Source: Schistocerca nitens (Eukaryota; Arthropoda; Insecta; Orthoptera; Acrididae). From it: a DNA stretch of 64,000 nt. Both the position numbers and the translations under genes were made by a program. The DNA lies in contig NC_064622.1 of the NCBI RefSeq assembly GCF_023898315.1, positions 350,901,234 to 350,965,233 of the forward strand, written 5' to 3'. The notes beneath the pieces were generated by a model that did no database searches, had not been told where the DNA came from, and was given only the letters and a program-made list of their open reading frames with translations. Below are positions 1 through 10,336 of the stretch, one piece after another (within the stretch, counting starts at the first letter, position 1; each line of letters starts with the position of its first letter).

Positions 1-345
1 ATCATTTGTGTATACTGCACAGAGAACAAGAGCGCTAATATCACACTCCCCTGAGCCACTGCTGCCGATGCCCTCGTCTCTGACGGACATTCGCCGTCGA
101 GAACAAAATACTGGGGTCTATTACTTAAGAAATCTTTCAGCCGCTCACATATCTGGGTACCTACTCCCTCTGCTCGGACCTTCGTTAGCATTCTGCAGTG
201 GGGCACCGTGTCAAACTCTTACCGGAAATCTAGGAATATGGATCTGCCTGTTACCCTTCATCCATGATTCGCAGGATTACGTGTGAGAAACGGGCAATCC
301 GAGTCTCATGCGATCGATACTTTCTAAATACGCAAAAACTACCAG
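1..345 (-). mobile_element. LINE (non-LTR retrotransposon) fragment
   Basis: This stretch resembles the reverse complement of the reverse-transcriptase region of a non-LTR element common in locust DNA. It is the part around the words ggcaccgtgtcaaac and ttacccttcatccatg. No intact frame remains on either strand. Related pieces of the same LINE type are read at 11692-14045, 26530-28760, 56640-56945 and 58620-59527. The family assignment is from memory of the repeat and is moderately sure; the element is cut by the window edge. Confidence 0.5.
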
Positions 346-651
346 CTGTCTTCCTTAGCTCAACCAATGACTGCTTCTTCTTGTCCTCATGTTGACGTTT
401 CGATACACAACAAGTGCTCTCAGTAGCCTCTGGGAGGCACGCAACCCATCTGCTCTCAGACAGTTTTACAGCCTTACAAGCGTCTGTATCCTGCATCGAG
501 TATTTCGCTATGGAATACCTTGACTTCCAATGTAAGCGAACCCTAATGTCTCTCGCCCTACCCGCTAGTGAAGTCTTCGCGTCCCCTACAAGTTTAATTA
601 CTAATATTCCGTCAGTAGGTTACCTAGAACATCAATCAAGCTTTACCCTTT
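346..651. other. Unassigned DNA
   Basis: No gene or repeat recognised. Short open frames here show no coding bias and no family motif. Confidence 0.4.
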
Positions 652-653
652 TA

Positions 654-1805
654 CACTGCTGGCCATTAAAATTGCTACACCACGAAGATGACGTGTTACA
701 GACGCGAAATTTAACCGACAGGAAGAAGGTGCTGTGATAAGCAAATGATTAGCTTTTCAGAGCATTCACACAATGTTGGCGCCGGTGGCGACACCTACAA
801 CGTGCCGACATGAGGAAAGTTTCAACCGATTTCTCATACACAAACAGCAGTTGACCGGCGTTGCCTGGTGAAACGTTGTGATGCCTCGTGTAAGGAGGAG
901 AAATGCGTACCATCGTGTTTCCGACTTTGATAAAAGTCGGATTGTAGCCTATCGCGATTGCGGATTATCGTATCGCGACATTACTGCTCGCGTTTGCAGC
1001 AGCATGGACTATCAGCTCGGAGACCGTGGCTGCGGTTACCCTTGACGCTGCATCACAGACAGGAGCGCGTGCGATGGTGTACTTAACGACGAACCTGAGT
1101 GCACGAATGGCAAAACGTAATTTTTTCGGATTAATCCAGGTTCTGTTTACAGCATCATGATGGTCGCATCCGTGTTTGGCGACATCGCGGTGAACGCGCT
1201 TTGGAAGCGTGTATTCGTCATCGCCATACGGCGTATCACCCGGCGTGATGGTATGGGGTGCCATTGGTTACACGTCTCGATCACCTCTTGTTCGCATTGA
1301 CGGCACTAGTGGACGTTACATTTCAGATATGTTACGACCCGTGGCTCTACCCTTCATTCGATCCCTGCGAAAGCCTTAATTTCAGCAGGATAATGCACGA
1401 CCGCATGTTGCAGGTCCTGTACGGGCCTTTCTGGATACAGAAAATGTTCGACTGCTGCCCTGGCCAGCACATTCTCCAGATCTCTCACCAACTGAAAACG
1501 TCTGGTCAATGGTGGCCGAACAACTGGCTCGTCACAATACGCCAGTCACTACTCGTGTTGAAGCTGCATGGGCAGCTGTACCTGTACACGCCATCCAAGC
1601 TCTGTTTCACTCAATGCCCAGACGTATCAAGGCCGTTATTACGGCCAGAGGTGGTTGTTCTGGGTACTGATTTCTCAGGATCTATGCACCCAAATTGCGT
1701 GAAAATGTAATCACATGTCAGTTCTAGTATAATATATTTGTCCAATGAATACCCGTTTATCATCTGCACTTCTTCTTGGTGTAGCAATTTTAATGGCCAG
1801 TAGTG
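654..1805 (+). mobile_element. Tc1-like transposon, internally deleted (copy D)
   Basis: The element begins cactgctggccattaaaatt and ends with its inverted complement, and is flanked by TA at 652-653 and 1806-1807. It is 1152 bp. The longer relative at 10337-11681 has the same ends and about 193 extra bp, so this copy lost an internal segment after the first DNA-binding helices. Transposase pieces survive: an ATG at 881 followed by an arginine-rich helix-turn-helix start, and a distal block from about 1247 with the FQQDNARPH motif and SPDLSP, in broken frames. It is non-autonomous. Confidence 0.85.
881..1690 (+). pseudogene. Degenerate Tc1-type transposase
   Basis: Family role: a DDE transposase that cuts the element out and inserts it at TA. 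The ATG at 881 opens a frame reading VRRRNAY, then a helix-turn-helix segment with GLSYRDI, and is lost where the 193-bp deletion joins at about 990. The catalytic half resumes at about 1247 (MVWGAIGYT) and contains FQQDNARPH and PWPAHSPDLSP in another frame. Stops and frameshifts rule out a working enzyme. The better-preserved sister at 10337-11681 shows the same order of motifs. Confidence 0.75.
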
Positions 1806-1807
1806 TA

Positions 1808-2449
1808 GTTTTATCTTCATTTCTCTCTTGGATTCTCCTTCAATGTACCCCTCATCTACATTTACTACGAATCTTGTGATAATATTGTTTGATTTTTTAT
1901 AAGGTAAAGCTGTCTTCAGTCAGACTTCCAACTCTGCGTCAACGTTGGGGATGGCTTCTATACGCAAAAGGGCATTGTCTTTTCTTGTTTTTTGTTTTGT
2001 CAGTGTGCGACTCTTGTTGCGGTCGACGACCAGTGTGACTGCAAAACTTCTTTCATATATTCTGCTCACTCAGCTTTAACGGCAATCGAACGGGTGAACG
2101 GGTTTATTTCGTCGGAAACACAGGAGCCCGTTAGCAACCTGTGTTTTGCTTCCTATTGTTGTAGGGGACTAGATTAACGATATTTCTTTAATAAACAGTC
2201 AGTCAGTTTTATGTTGTTTTTTCAACTTTTTAGAGCAGGTTTATCGATTTCAAAGATAAGCACTCTATTCATCAATCATATTAGCCACATAGATCACTTC
2301 ATCACGTAGAATTCGCGTTATGAAATTTAGTTATTTAGTTACTTCACACAAAAAAGTTATAAAGTATTTCGATGAACGAAATTCAACTGTCACCTATAAA
2401 AGAAATGTTTTGAAAATTATTACAAGAGCTCAGGCCTCGTACGCGGATG
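1808..2449. other. Unassigned AT-rich DNA
   Basis: No gene, RNA gene or repeat family recognised between the two Tc1 elements. Confidence 0.4.
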
Positions 2450-2486
2450 TACACTGTCTAGTCAAAAGTATCCGGACACCGCTGTA

Positions 2487-3255
2487 CAGGGTGTTACAAA
2501 AAGGTACGACCAAACTTTCAGGAAACTTTCCTCACACACAAATAAAGAAAAGATGTTATGTGGACATGTGTCCGGAAACGCTTAATTTCCATGTTAGAGC
2601 TCATTTCAGTTTCGTCCACCTACGCTCAATGGAGCACGTTATCATGATTTCATACGGGATACTCTACCTGTGCTGCTAGAACATGTGCCTTTACAAATAC
2701 GATACAACATGTGGTTCATGCACGATGGAGCTCCTGCACATTTCAGTCGAAGTGTTCGTACGCTTCTCAACAACAGATTCGGTGACCGATGGATTGGTAG
2801 AGGCGGACCAATTCCATGGCTTCCACGCTCTCCTGACCTCAACCCTCTTGACTTTCATTTATGGGGGCATTTGAAAGCTCTTGTCTACACAACCCCGGTA
2901 CCAAATGTAGAGACTCTTCGTGCTCGTATTGTGGACGGCTGTGATACAATACGCCATTCTCCAGGGCTGCATCAGCGCATCAGGGATTCCATGTGACGGA
3001 GGGTGGATGCATGTATCCTCGCTAACGGAGGACATTTTGAACATTTCCTGTAACAAAGTGTTTGAAGTCACGCTGGTACGTTCTGTTGCTGTGTGTTTCC
3101 ATTCCATGATTAATGTGATTTGAAGAGAAGTAATAAAATGAGCTCTAACATAGAAAGTAAGCGTTGCCGGACACATGTCCACATAAGATATTTTCTTTCT
3201 TTGTGTGTGAGGAATGTTTCCTGAAAGTTTGGCCGTACCTTTTTGTAACACCCTG
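2487..3255 (+). mobile_element. Long-TIR DNA transposon nested in Tc1 copy B
   Basis: It starts cagggtgttacaaaaaggta and ends as the inverted complement, with TA at 2485-2486 and 3256-3257. The inverted repeats run for roughly 120-130 bp (2487 to about 2610 and about 3130 to 3255), which is long for this superfamily. Between them lies only the distal half of a transposase (2698-2996). The element is therefore an internal-deletion derivative that would depend on a transposase supplied elsewhere. Confidence 0.85.
2698..2996 (+). pseudogene. C-terminal fragment of an IS630/Tc1/mariner-type transposase
   Basis: The frame reads MWFMHDGAPAHFS, then RWIGRGGPI and SPDLNPLDFHLWGHLK, followed by a C-terminal helix region that ends in a stop at 2996. 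HDGAPAHF and SPDLNPLD are the second and third catalytic blocks of a DDE/D enzyme of the type found next to DUF4817 domains in many arthropods. The N-terminal DNA-binding half and the first catalytic Asp are missing, so it is a remnant even though this stretch is open. A poorer relative lies at 57225-58320. Confidence 0.8.
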
Positions 3256-3313
3256 TATAATGCTAATTCGACTACTGTATGTCAAGAGAGGAAGACACGC
3301 CAGTATGAAAGGA

Positions 3314-3745
3314 CGAAATTATAATTATATTAATACCTTCAGGTGCTAACGGGCGTTGATATATATCAACGGGGACAGGTGAAGGGTGTGTCGCCGACCG
3401 GGACTCGAACGCGGATTCTCCTGCTTACATGGCAGACGCTCTATCCATTTGAGCCACCGAGGGCACAGAGGATAGCGCGACTGCAGGGACTATCTCGCGC
3501 ACGCCTCCGGCGAGACCCACATTGACACCATGTATGTCCACACACTACATTCGTAGTGTCCCACCCCAACACACTCATTACCCGTGGAACACATTCTTAA
3601 CAAGTCCCGTAAGAGTTCGGGGAATATGTGTGCATCCGCACAGAAGAAGGAGGTCATGGCCGGTGTTGCCAGAACTATATACTTATATGAATATGGCGTC
3701 TGTTCTTTCTGACATGTCCGAAAGAACAGACACCATATCCACATA
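3314..3745 (-). mobile_element. tRNA-derived SINE with terminal hairpin
   Basis: It is flanked by a 12-bp target duplication agtatgaaagga at 3302-3313 and 3746-3757. On the minus strand it carries a tRNA-like head (B-box-like cgggactcgaacgcgg and a loop at tacatggcaga). Its other end is a near-perfect hairpin, about 3693-3737, where ggcgtctgttctttc pairs with gaaagaacagacacc. Nothing in it is coding. It is inserted in Tc1 copy B. Confidence 0.8.
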
Positions 3746-4463
3746 AGTATGAAAGGATGCGGGAAGTGTTGTGTTGTCAGCGGAGACGCAGCAACAGCAG
3801 AATGGATCGTTCTGGAGAGCTCAGTGGCTTCGAACGTACACTTCATTGGATATCACCTGAGTAACAAATCCATCAGGAAAATTTCAAGCCTTCTAAAGCT
3901 GCCCAAGTCGACTGTTGGTGACGTGATTATAAAGTGGAAACGTAAAGGAATAACCACAGCTAAACCGAGGTCAGACAGAACTCAAGTTCTTACAGCAGTT
4001 CGGCTAGCACAGTGACTGTGCATATGTAGTTACAAAGAATGAGGTACAATGGTTCATTATCTCCTCATTAGCTACACATTTCTGTACTCAATACTACGCG
4101 ACGTTTTAGGGAATGTAAAGAGTGGCGTTACTGAACCGTGGATGACTGGAAACGATTGATGCCGAGTGATGAATAACGATATACCCTGCATCAATCCGAT
4201 GGAATGGTTTGGGTTTGGCGAATTCCTGGAGAACATTACCCACCATCATGTATAGTGCCAAGTATGGAGTACGTGGTGTTGCTGTCTGGGACCGTGTCTC
4301 GTGGTTAGGGTGTGATCCCCTTATTGCGCTTAAGAGGACGCTGAAAGCGGAATTGTATGAACACAATTAGCAGCATTGTGTACTGCGTACCGTAGAGGAA
4401 CAGTTCGGAGCAATGGCTGTTTGTATCCGCATGAAACTACATCCCGACATAAGGCAGAATCTG
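3746..4463 (+). pseudogene. Decayed transposase region of Tc1 copy B
   Basis: This is the N-terminal half of the Tc1 transposase frame. The segment from 3783 to about 3995 reads in fragments as a helix-turn-helix protein and aligns at nucleotide level with 14745-14945 of the sister element. Stops and frameshifts are frequent. The middle part, 4020-4460, is recognised only by its position in the element. Confidence 0.6.
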
Positions 4464-4479
4464 TGAGGCAATGGTTTGT

Positions 4480-4681
4480 TCATATGTTCAAATGTGTGTG
4501 AAATCTTATGGGACTTAACTGCTAAGGTCATCAGTCCCTAAGCTTACACACTACTTAACCTAAATTATCCTAAGGACAAACACACACACCCATGCCCGAG
4601 GGAGGACTCGAACCTCCGCCAGGACCAGCCTCACAGTCCATGACTGCAGCGCCTTAGACCGCTCGGCTAATCCCTCGCGGC
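4480..4681 (-). mobile_element. tRNA-derived SINE, family 2, nested in Tc1 copy B
   Basis: A 16-bp direct repeat tgaggcaatggtttgt at 4464-4479 and 4682-4697 brackets the insertion exactly. The minus strand starts with a tRNA-like head (B box in ggttcgagtcctccctcggg orientation) and ends in the tail with cccataagatttcacaca. It shares its layout with copies at 16303, 45148 and 50000. Confidence 0.9.
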
Positions 4682-4864
4682 TGAGGCAATGGTTTGTGGA
4701 CAATAACATTCCTGAGACGGACTGCACCACTCGTCTGACCTGGACCACTGGAATACCTTAGAAATTCGACTTCCCTCCAAGCACCAGCCTCTAACATCAC
4801 TAGCGTCTTTGGTTTCGGCTCTTGAGGAAGAGTGGGCTACCATTCCGCAACAGACATTCAGACA

Positions 4865-5051
4865 AATGGTTCAAATGGCTCTAAGCACTTTGATACTTAA
4901 CATCTGTCCCCTAGACTTAGAACTACTTAAACCTAACTAATCTCAGGACATCACACACATCCGTGCCACAGGCAGGATTCGAATCTGCGATCGTAGCGGT
5001 CGCGCGGTTCGAGACTGAAGCGCCTAGAACCGCTCGGCCACAGCGGCCGGC
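4865..5051 (-). mobile_element. tRNA-derived SINE, family 1, nested in Tc1 copy B
   Basis: It is bracketed by acattcagaca at 4854-4864 and 5052-5062. The minus strand reads ggccgagcggttctaggcgc, then a B box ggttcgaatcctgcc-like word (here slightly mutated) and the tail ending in gagccatttgaaccattt. This is the most frequent SINE of the window, with thirteen copies recognised. Confidence 0.9.
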
Positions 5052-5168
5052 ACATTCAGACACCGCACTGAAACTGTCCCAAGCGGAGCCGAAGCCCTCA
5101 AAAAGCCGGACACGCCACATAGTAATGTCCACTAGCAGGTGTCTGCTTACGTTTGATCAGACAATGTA

Positions 5169-6413
5169 GAGCTCCGCGACTGTAACTGGATATTAAGTTT
5201 AAATTCTTGACAAATAAGCCCGCAGTAATACTTACTGAGTATACTTCAATTCTTCATCGAAAATACTTCTTTACAATTGTGTATAGGCTGTTCCTTGCTC
5301 ATATATTAACTTTTCTCCTCACACGGGAACGCAAACCAGCCTTCATGCTCACACACTCATCTCACGCTCATACCTTCCTACGGCATGAAACCGTGCGAAA
5401 ACTATTAGGGCGGTGTCTCCAATATCCTACGATGGTGACAGCTGGTGACAAGCGCAAGCGCCAGTAACATTCTCGAAGACCAACCATGTTGCAACAGCTA
5501 GAAGGGAGCTGCCGTGTGGATCGTTGGTAAGGATTGCTGTAATAGTGCCCTTACAGCTTCCATATGGGCACCGAGTGCAGATTCATGCAGCCTATACACC
5601 AGTTGCACTGACTCTCGATGTTGCGAGAAGGCGTGTGAACGAGTACGGCAGTCAACATGCCTTACTGTAGAAATCGATATCGGTCGAAGTTCATCACTTC
5701 GTAACCGTTGATCTGAAGAAGAGGTAATTATCATGATAAGATACGTTTATCGCAGGTAGTCCCTATTTAAAACTCCGTTTATAACGGAGACGGGCAGTTT
5801 GGTGTATGCTTTCCAGTGTAATCCCGAACTATATGTACACCTACGGCGTTGGTCTTTTACGTGGCTGCCACTACCAATGGACTGATTAAAAATACGTTTT
5901 TTTTATAGCTCGTCTGTACAAATATGTAGTTGGCATTTCAAAATTTCTACTTTAAATATACAAAATTTCTAATTTAAATATACATATTTTGGTAATTGTA
6001 GCGTTAAGTCTGAATCCACAGATGAAACTTCAATGTTTACAAATACCTAAGCTTATTGCAAGACACTTGCGACCTACCACTTGCACCATCATGTGCCGCT
6101 ACTGCCATTTACTGCAAAAAGGTGGAAGCCAAGTCGCAGATCTAATAATATGAAATGTCTCAAGCAACTGGAACCTACCATGAACATTGAGGAGAAGTGG
6201 AAAGCATGCGATTGCGTATATTAAGAGGGGATTTTTTAAAAAAAGTTATACAATTTTATGGAAGGCCAAGTAATTTGTACTGAATGCTACACATCGCTTC
6301 AGAGTGACGCAGATACCCGACATTACTTTTCAATACAGTCACCGAGTCTGTAAACACTCTACCAATCGTTCAGTTACTCGACAACAGAAATCCGCTCCTT
6401 AGTGATGATAAAA
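5169..6413. other. Unassigned DNA
   Basis: No gene or known repeat recognised over about 1.2 kb. Short open frames at 5207-5467 and 5498-5734 have no coding bias or domain motif. Near 5940-5990 there are short AT-rich near-duplications (taaatatacaaaatttcta). Confidence 0.4.
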
Positions 6414-6646
6414 TAATAATGTCGTGTGGCTAGGGGCTCCTGTCGGGTAGACCGTTCGCCTCGTGCAGGTCTTTCGAGTAGACGCCACTTCGGCGACCTG
6501 CGCGTCGATGGGGATGAAATGATGATGATTAGGACAACACAACACCCAGTCCCTGAGTGGAGAAAATCTCCGACCCAGCCGGGAATCGAACCCGGGCCCT
6601 TGGGATTGACATTCTGTCACGCTGACCACTCAGCTACCGGGGGTGG
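6414..6646 (-). mobile_element. tRNA-derived SINE, family 4
   Basis: The minus strand carries a tRNA-like head with B box gggttcgattcccgg, then a body with atttcatcatcc and a tail gtgcaagg/tcgggtag. A probable imperfect target duplication (ttagtgatgat / ttagtaatgat) brackets it. A second copy follows directly. Related copies are at 30872-31081 and 51885-52140. Confidence 0.7.
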
Positions 6647-6649
6647 ACT

Positions 6650-6865
6650 TAGTAATGATGATGATGATGATGTTTCGTTTGTGGGGCGCTCAACTCCGCC
6701 GTTATCAACGCCCGTACAAATTCCCAACCTTTGCTCAGCCCAGTCTCGCCCCTTTCAGGAATGATGATGAAATGATGAGGACAACACAAACACCCAGTCA
6801 TCTCGAGGCAGGTGAAAATCCCTGACCTCGCCGGGAATCGAACCCTCTCCTCATTAACGAAGCTA
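6650..6865 (-). mobile_element. Second family 4 SINE, adjacent copy
   Basis: It starts with an atgatgatgatg tract and repeats the order of the copy before it (aatgatgaggacaacac, then gccgggaatcgaaccct). It probably entered at the trinucleotide-rich end of the first copy. Boundaries are approximate. Confidence 0.6.
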
Positions 6866-7739
6866 TTCGAGAACCGCAGTGTGATCGGCCTCTTTGTTGG
6901 AAAATATTCTGCCCCCCTTCCCCGCTCCCCCCTCCGCCCCTCAATATATTCTCTCCTCTTGACGAGAAGATAGAACCGTATGGTGCAAGATCTAGACTTC
7001 TCGATCAGCATCACCGACATCTTTGCGGCCTTGGTCAAATTGTTGACACCAGTTCACTACAATTGGACACTACATTGCATATGGTCCATATGCAGCCAGA
7101 ATTTCGGGGCCAATCTGTGTGCAATTTAGAAGTTTTGTCCACAAGAAACATACCGTCCCACCTACTTTAACTTTGCAGCATGTTTCCAGTTGCCGCGTCA
7201 TTTTACTGGCACCATGTGACGCACCTTTTATCCGTATCGCAGCAGAAATGAGTGTGCAGAGACCCTGAACATGTGGTCTTTTCTGACAACGCCCCCACTC
7301 TTGTCGTTCAAAGGTCTTAGCGTGGGACCCCATATGCAAATTAATTTCAGAAGTCCCTACGAACATTTATTACATATAACAGTATTTCAAGTAGGTAGTT
7401 TGCATAGATTTGCGTATTGGCAGTATTTATTTACTGCAAATTTATTTGGACTTGAAGACTAATGAATCATTCTCTTCGTAGTAGGCACAGACTTGCCAGT
7501 ATTACGAATACCTTCATCTTCGATTTCCTGTATTGTGATAGGTACAATGAAGTTGGAATATAGTTCAAAAACTCTCCTCAAATTTTTTCATTCTGCCTCA
7601 TTGTGGGACGTATTTCGGATCCGAAATCATCAAGTCGAAAGTAAGACCCGGACAGGTACGAGTGGGATTTGCGCTCAGATGGTTCCGCACAAACTTTATT
7701 TTGTATGTATACAGTATATTTACAAGTATTGATGCGCGA
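6866..7739. other. Unassigned DNA
   Basis: No supported gene. A C-rich run (ccccccttccccgctccccc) lies at 6910-6940. The rest has no recognisable repeat. Confidence 0.35.
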
Positions 7740-8200
7740 GTTTGCAATTATCAAATATTGCGACATAAATGGCTATATCTTTTGGTTCTATTGAATTAGA
7801 TGCATAAATTTTTTACAACGTCAAAGGACCGTAGATCTTAGTACTTGACATAAATTTCAACTTCTTGCCTCTACCCATTCCTTGTAAAACGGGATCTAAC
7901 AAACGGACACACATATAGACGGACAACAAATGGCAAAACAACGCTTCTTACGTGACATTATTACAAATCAACAATTTTCGGATTTTTTCCTTTACTTGTA
8001 CTGTAACACCTAGCTTCTTGCAAAATTTCATGTTTCTAGGTAAACGGGACGTATCCTATTTGTTTTGATGAGACCGTAGACCTTAGTAAGTAACGTAAAT
8101 TTGATACCTTGACTTGAAAAAGGGGTCTTGACAGATGGACGGGCAAACAAACAACAAAGTGATCCTATAAGGATTTAGTTTTTGTGGATTGTCATATGGG
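7740..8200 (+). repeat. Diverged repeat, two related subunits
   Basis: The segments about 7860-7960 and 8050-8190 share the order: taaaacgggatct or aaaaaggggtctt, then gacggacaacaaa or gacgggcaaacaaacaaca, then a T-rich end. This resembles the 3' region of an arthropod retroelement, but no coding sequence remains. Family assignment is uncertain. Confidence 0.35.
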
Positions 8201-8487
8201 ACCTTAAAAACGGATTGACTCGTCTACTGCCCTTTAGAATGTACCGTCCTACTCCCTTCTGAAGTTGCTCGGCCGAGAACTCAGGCGAATGTCTGGGTAA
8301 TTATAGCTGAAGTGCAACTACTCACAGAGGTCCAGTGTGGTCTGTAATTATCGCAATACAACGAAACTTGGCAAATAATAAAAAGCGTTAATGCGAAACT
8401 GATTAACGCTGGAAAAAGAATTAGTTCCTATTTTGGCCATGAGGTGCAAATTTGGCGCTACGAATGCGAGAAAGACTTGTGGGTATG

Positions 8488-9584
8488 AAACATCCTGGCA
8501 GATTAAAACTGTGTGCCGGACCGAGACTCTACCAACTGAGCAACCCAAGCACGATTCACGACCCGTCCTCACAGCATTAATTCCGCCAGTACCTCGTCTC
8601 CTAACTCCCAAACTTCACAGAAGATCTCCTGCATACCTTGCAGAACTAGCACTCCTGGAAGAAAGGATACTGCGGCGACATGGCTTAGCCACAGCCTGGG
8701 GGATGTTTCCAGAAGGAGATTTTAGCTCTGCAGTGGAGTGTGGGCTGATATGAAACTTCCTGGCAGATTAAAACTGTGTGCCGGACCGTGACTCGAACTC
8801 GGGACCTTTGCCGCTTGCGGACAAGTGCTCTACCAACTGAGCTACCCACCCACGACTCACGACCCGTCCTCAGAGCATTGTCTCGGTCCGGCACACAGTT
8901 TTAGTCTGCCAGGAAGTTTCATATCAGCGCACACTCCGCTACAGAGTGAAAATCTCATTCTGGAAATATCCCCTAGGCTGTGGCTAAGCCATGTCTCCGC
9001 AGTATCCTTTCTTCCATGAGTGCTAGTTCTGTAATGTATGCAGGAGAGCTTCTGTGAAGCTTGGAAGGTAGGAGACGAGGTACTGGCGGAATTAATGCTG
9101 TGGGGACGGGTCGTGAATAGTGCTTGGGTAGCTCAGTTATGCCGGCACGGTAGCTCAGCGTGTTCGGTCAGAGGGTTAGCTGCCCTCTGTAATAAAAAGA
9201 ACTGCGTTAGTCGATCAACAACGAACTTAAACGGATGTCTTACGACGTCCACCCCGAGCAGATGCAAAGAACAAAAGCAAAAAAAATGAGATTTTTAGCC
9301 GGCACGGTAACTCAGCGTGCTCGGTCAGAGGGTTAGCTGTCCTCTGTAATAAAAAAAACTGAGTTAATGGATTAACGACGAGCTGAAACGGGTGTCTTGC
9401 GACGTCCGCCCCGAGCAGATACAACGAAAAAAGCGAACAAAATGAGATAAAAAAAGTTGGTAGAGCACTTGCCCGCAAAAGGCAAAGGTCCCGAGTTCGA
9501 GTCTCGGTCCGGCACACAGTTTTAATCTGCCAGGAAGTTTCATATCGGAACACACTCCGCCGCAGAGTGAAAATCTCATTCTGG
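8488..9584. mobile_element. Composite fold-back element with tRNA-like arms
   Basis: A 13-bp duplication with one mismatch (acttgtgggtatg / acttgtaggtatg, at 8475-8487 and 9585-9597) brackets 1097 bp. Inside, the word cctggcagattaaaactgtg and its complement occur repeatedly in opposite orientations, with tRNA-like sequence between them (ctctaccaactgagc, and its complement). The block 8590-8740 reappears inverted at 8900-9085. The element was itself hit by the tandem SINE at 9141-9455, which splits a gctcagttggtagagcac word. The tRNA-like parts are repeat-derived, not working tRNA genes. Confidence 0.75.
9141..9455 (+). mobile_element. Tandem pair of SINEs (gccggcacgg family)
   Basis: Two units of about 150 bp (9141-9290 and 9298-9455) follow head to tail. 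Both start gccggcacggtagctcagcg or a close variant, and both end in an A-rich tail (aaaaaaaatgaga, aaaatgagataaaaaaa). They are inserted in the fold-back element. Confidence 0.75.
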
Positions 9585-9597
9585 ACTTGTAGGTATG

Positions 9598-10059
9598 TTT
9601 CCGTATGTAATGGATTAGAACAGAACGTGGGCAAAAAATGTAAAAGAAGTGAGAAAGGCAATATGCTGATTTTATTATTAACCGCCGATTACACAATTTG
9701 TTCAATACGATCACCGGACACGTCGGCGAGATGCTGTCCAGTGCCAGATTTGCGCTCGGTGGCCGAACTCGGAACTTTTTTCCAGCGTAAATCGGTTCGG
9801 CATTAACGCATCAGCGTATCTAACACGTTTCGCTGACAAACGATGATTACAGCCTACACTGTAACTCCGTCAGTAGATGCATTTTAATCATAATCACTCA
9901 ACATAACGCGTCCTAGAGAATTGGTGGTGGTACATTGTGCGTAAAGGAAAGAAGAAGTACATGGGCGCTGTGAGGGGAAAAGAAAGCGAGCAGTCGTCCT
10001 GGGGATGAGAATACACTAGAGGCAGATTAAATACTGTGGTCTGTTTCGGATAGCGGACA
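9598..10059. other. Unassigned DNA
   Basis: No gene or repeat recognised. Confidence 0.35.
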
Positions 10060-10310
10060 GTGACGTCTGTCCAGATGCCACGACGTGTGCGCGTTGCTAC
10101 CGGGGCACGGGCAACGTGCACGCGGGGCGTGAGGCATGAGGCGGCTGCTCAGAGCTGGCACCCGGCTGCAACGTGAGGCGGTGGCGGTGGCGGTTATCGT
10201 TAAAGCCGAACGCCTCGGTCCCGCCAGCATCGATCGCCAGCGCCGAGGGAAACGTCTTCAGGAGGCGCAGCAGCGCAAGATGTTGTCCACAGCATCCCAC
10301 TACCCCACTC
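10060..10310. other. CpG-rich block
   Basis: GC- and CpG-rich DNA stands out from the AT-rich surroundings (gtgcacgcggggcgtgag, ggcggtggcggtggcggtta). Both strands are open here for 65-95 codons, which is expected of GC-rich DNA. I cannot choose a coding strand or name a product. It could be an untranslated or first exon of an unseen gene, or part of an unrecognised element. Confidence 0.35.
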
Positions 10311-10336
10311 CTAGCGGCGTCTTCTGCGCATACCTA

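Larger units (their letters stand above)
2452..5166 (+). mobile_element. Tc1-like transposon with four nested insertions (copy B)
   Basis: The ends cactgtctagtcaaaagtat and its degenerate complement (tgcttacgtttgatcagacaatg) define one element with TA at 2450-2451 and 5167-5168. The related element at 14621-15961 aligns along its length once four insertions are removed: a TIR element at 2487-3255, a SINE at 3314-3745, a SINE at 4480-4681 and a SINE at 4865-5051. Each insertion has its own target duplication. The transposase frame is decayed. The distal part keeps gtggacaataacattcctga, which is shared with 52715-53035. Confidence 0.85.
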
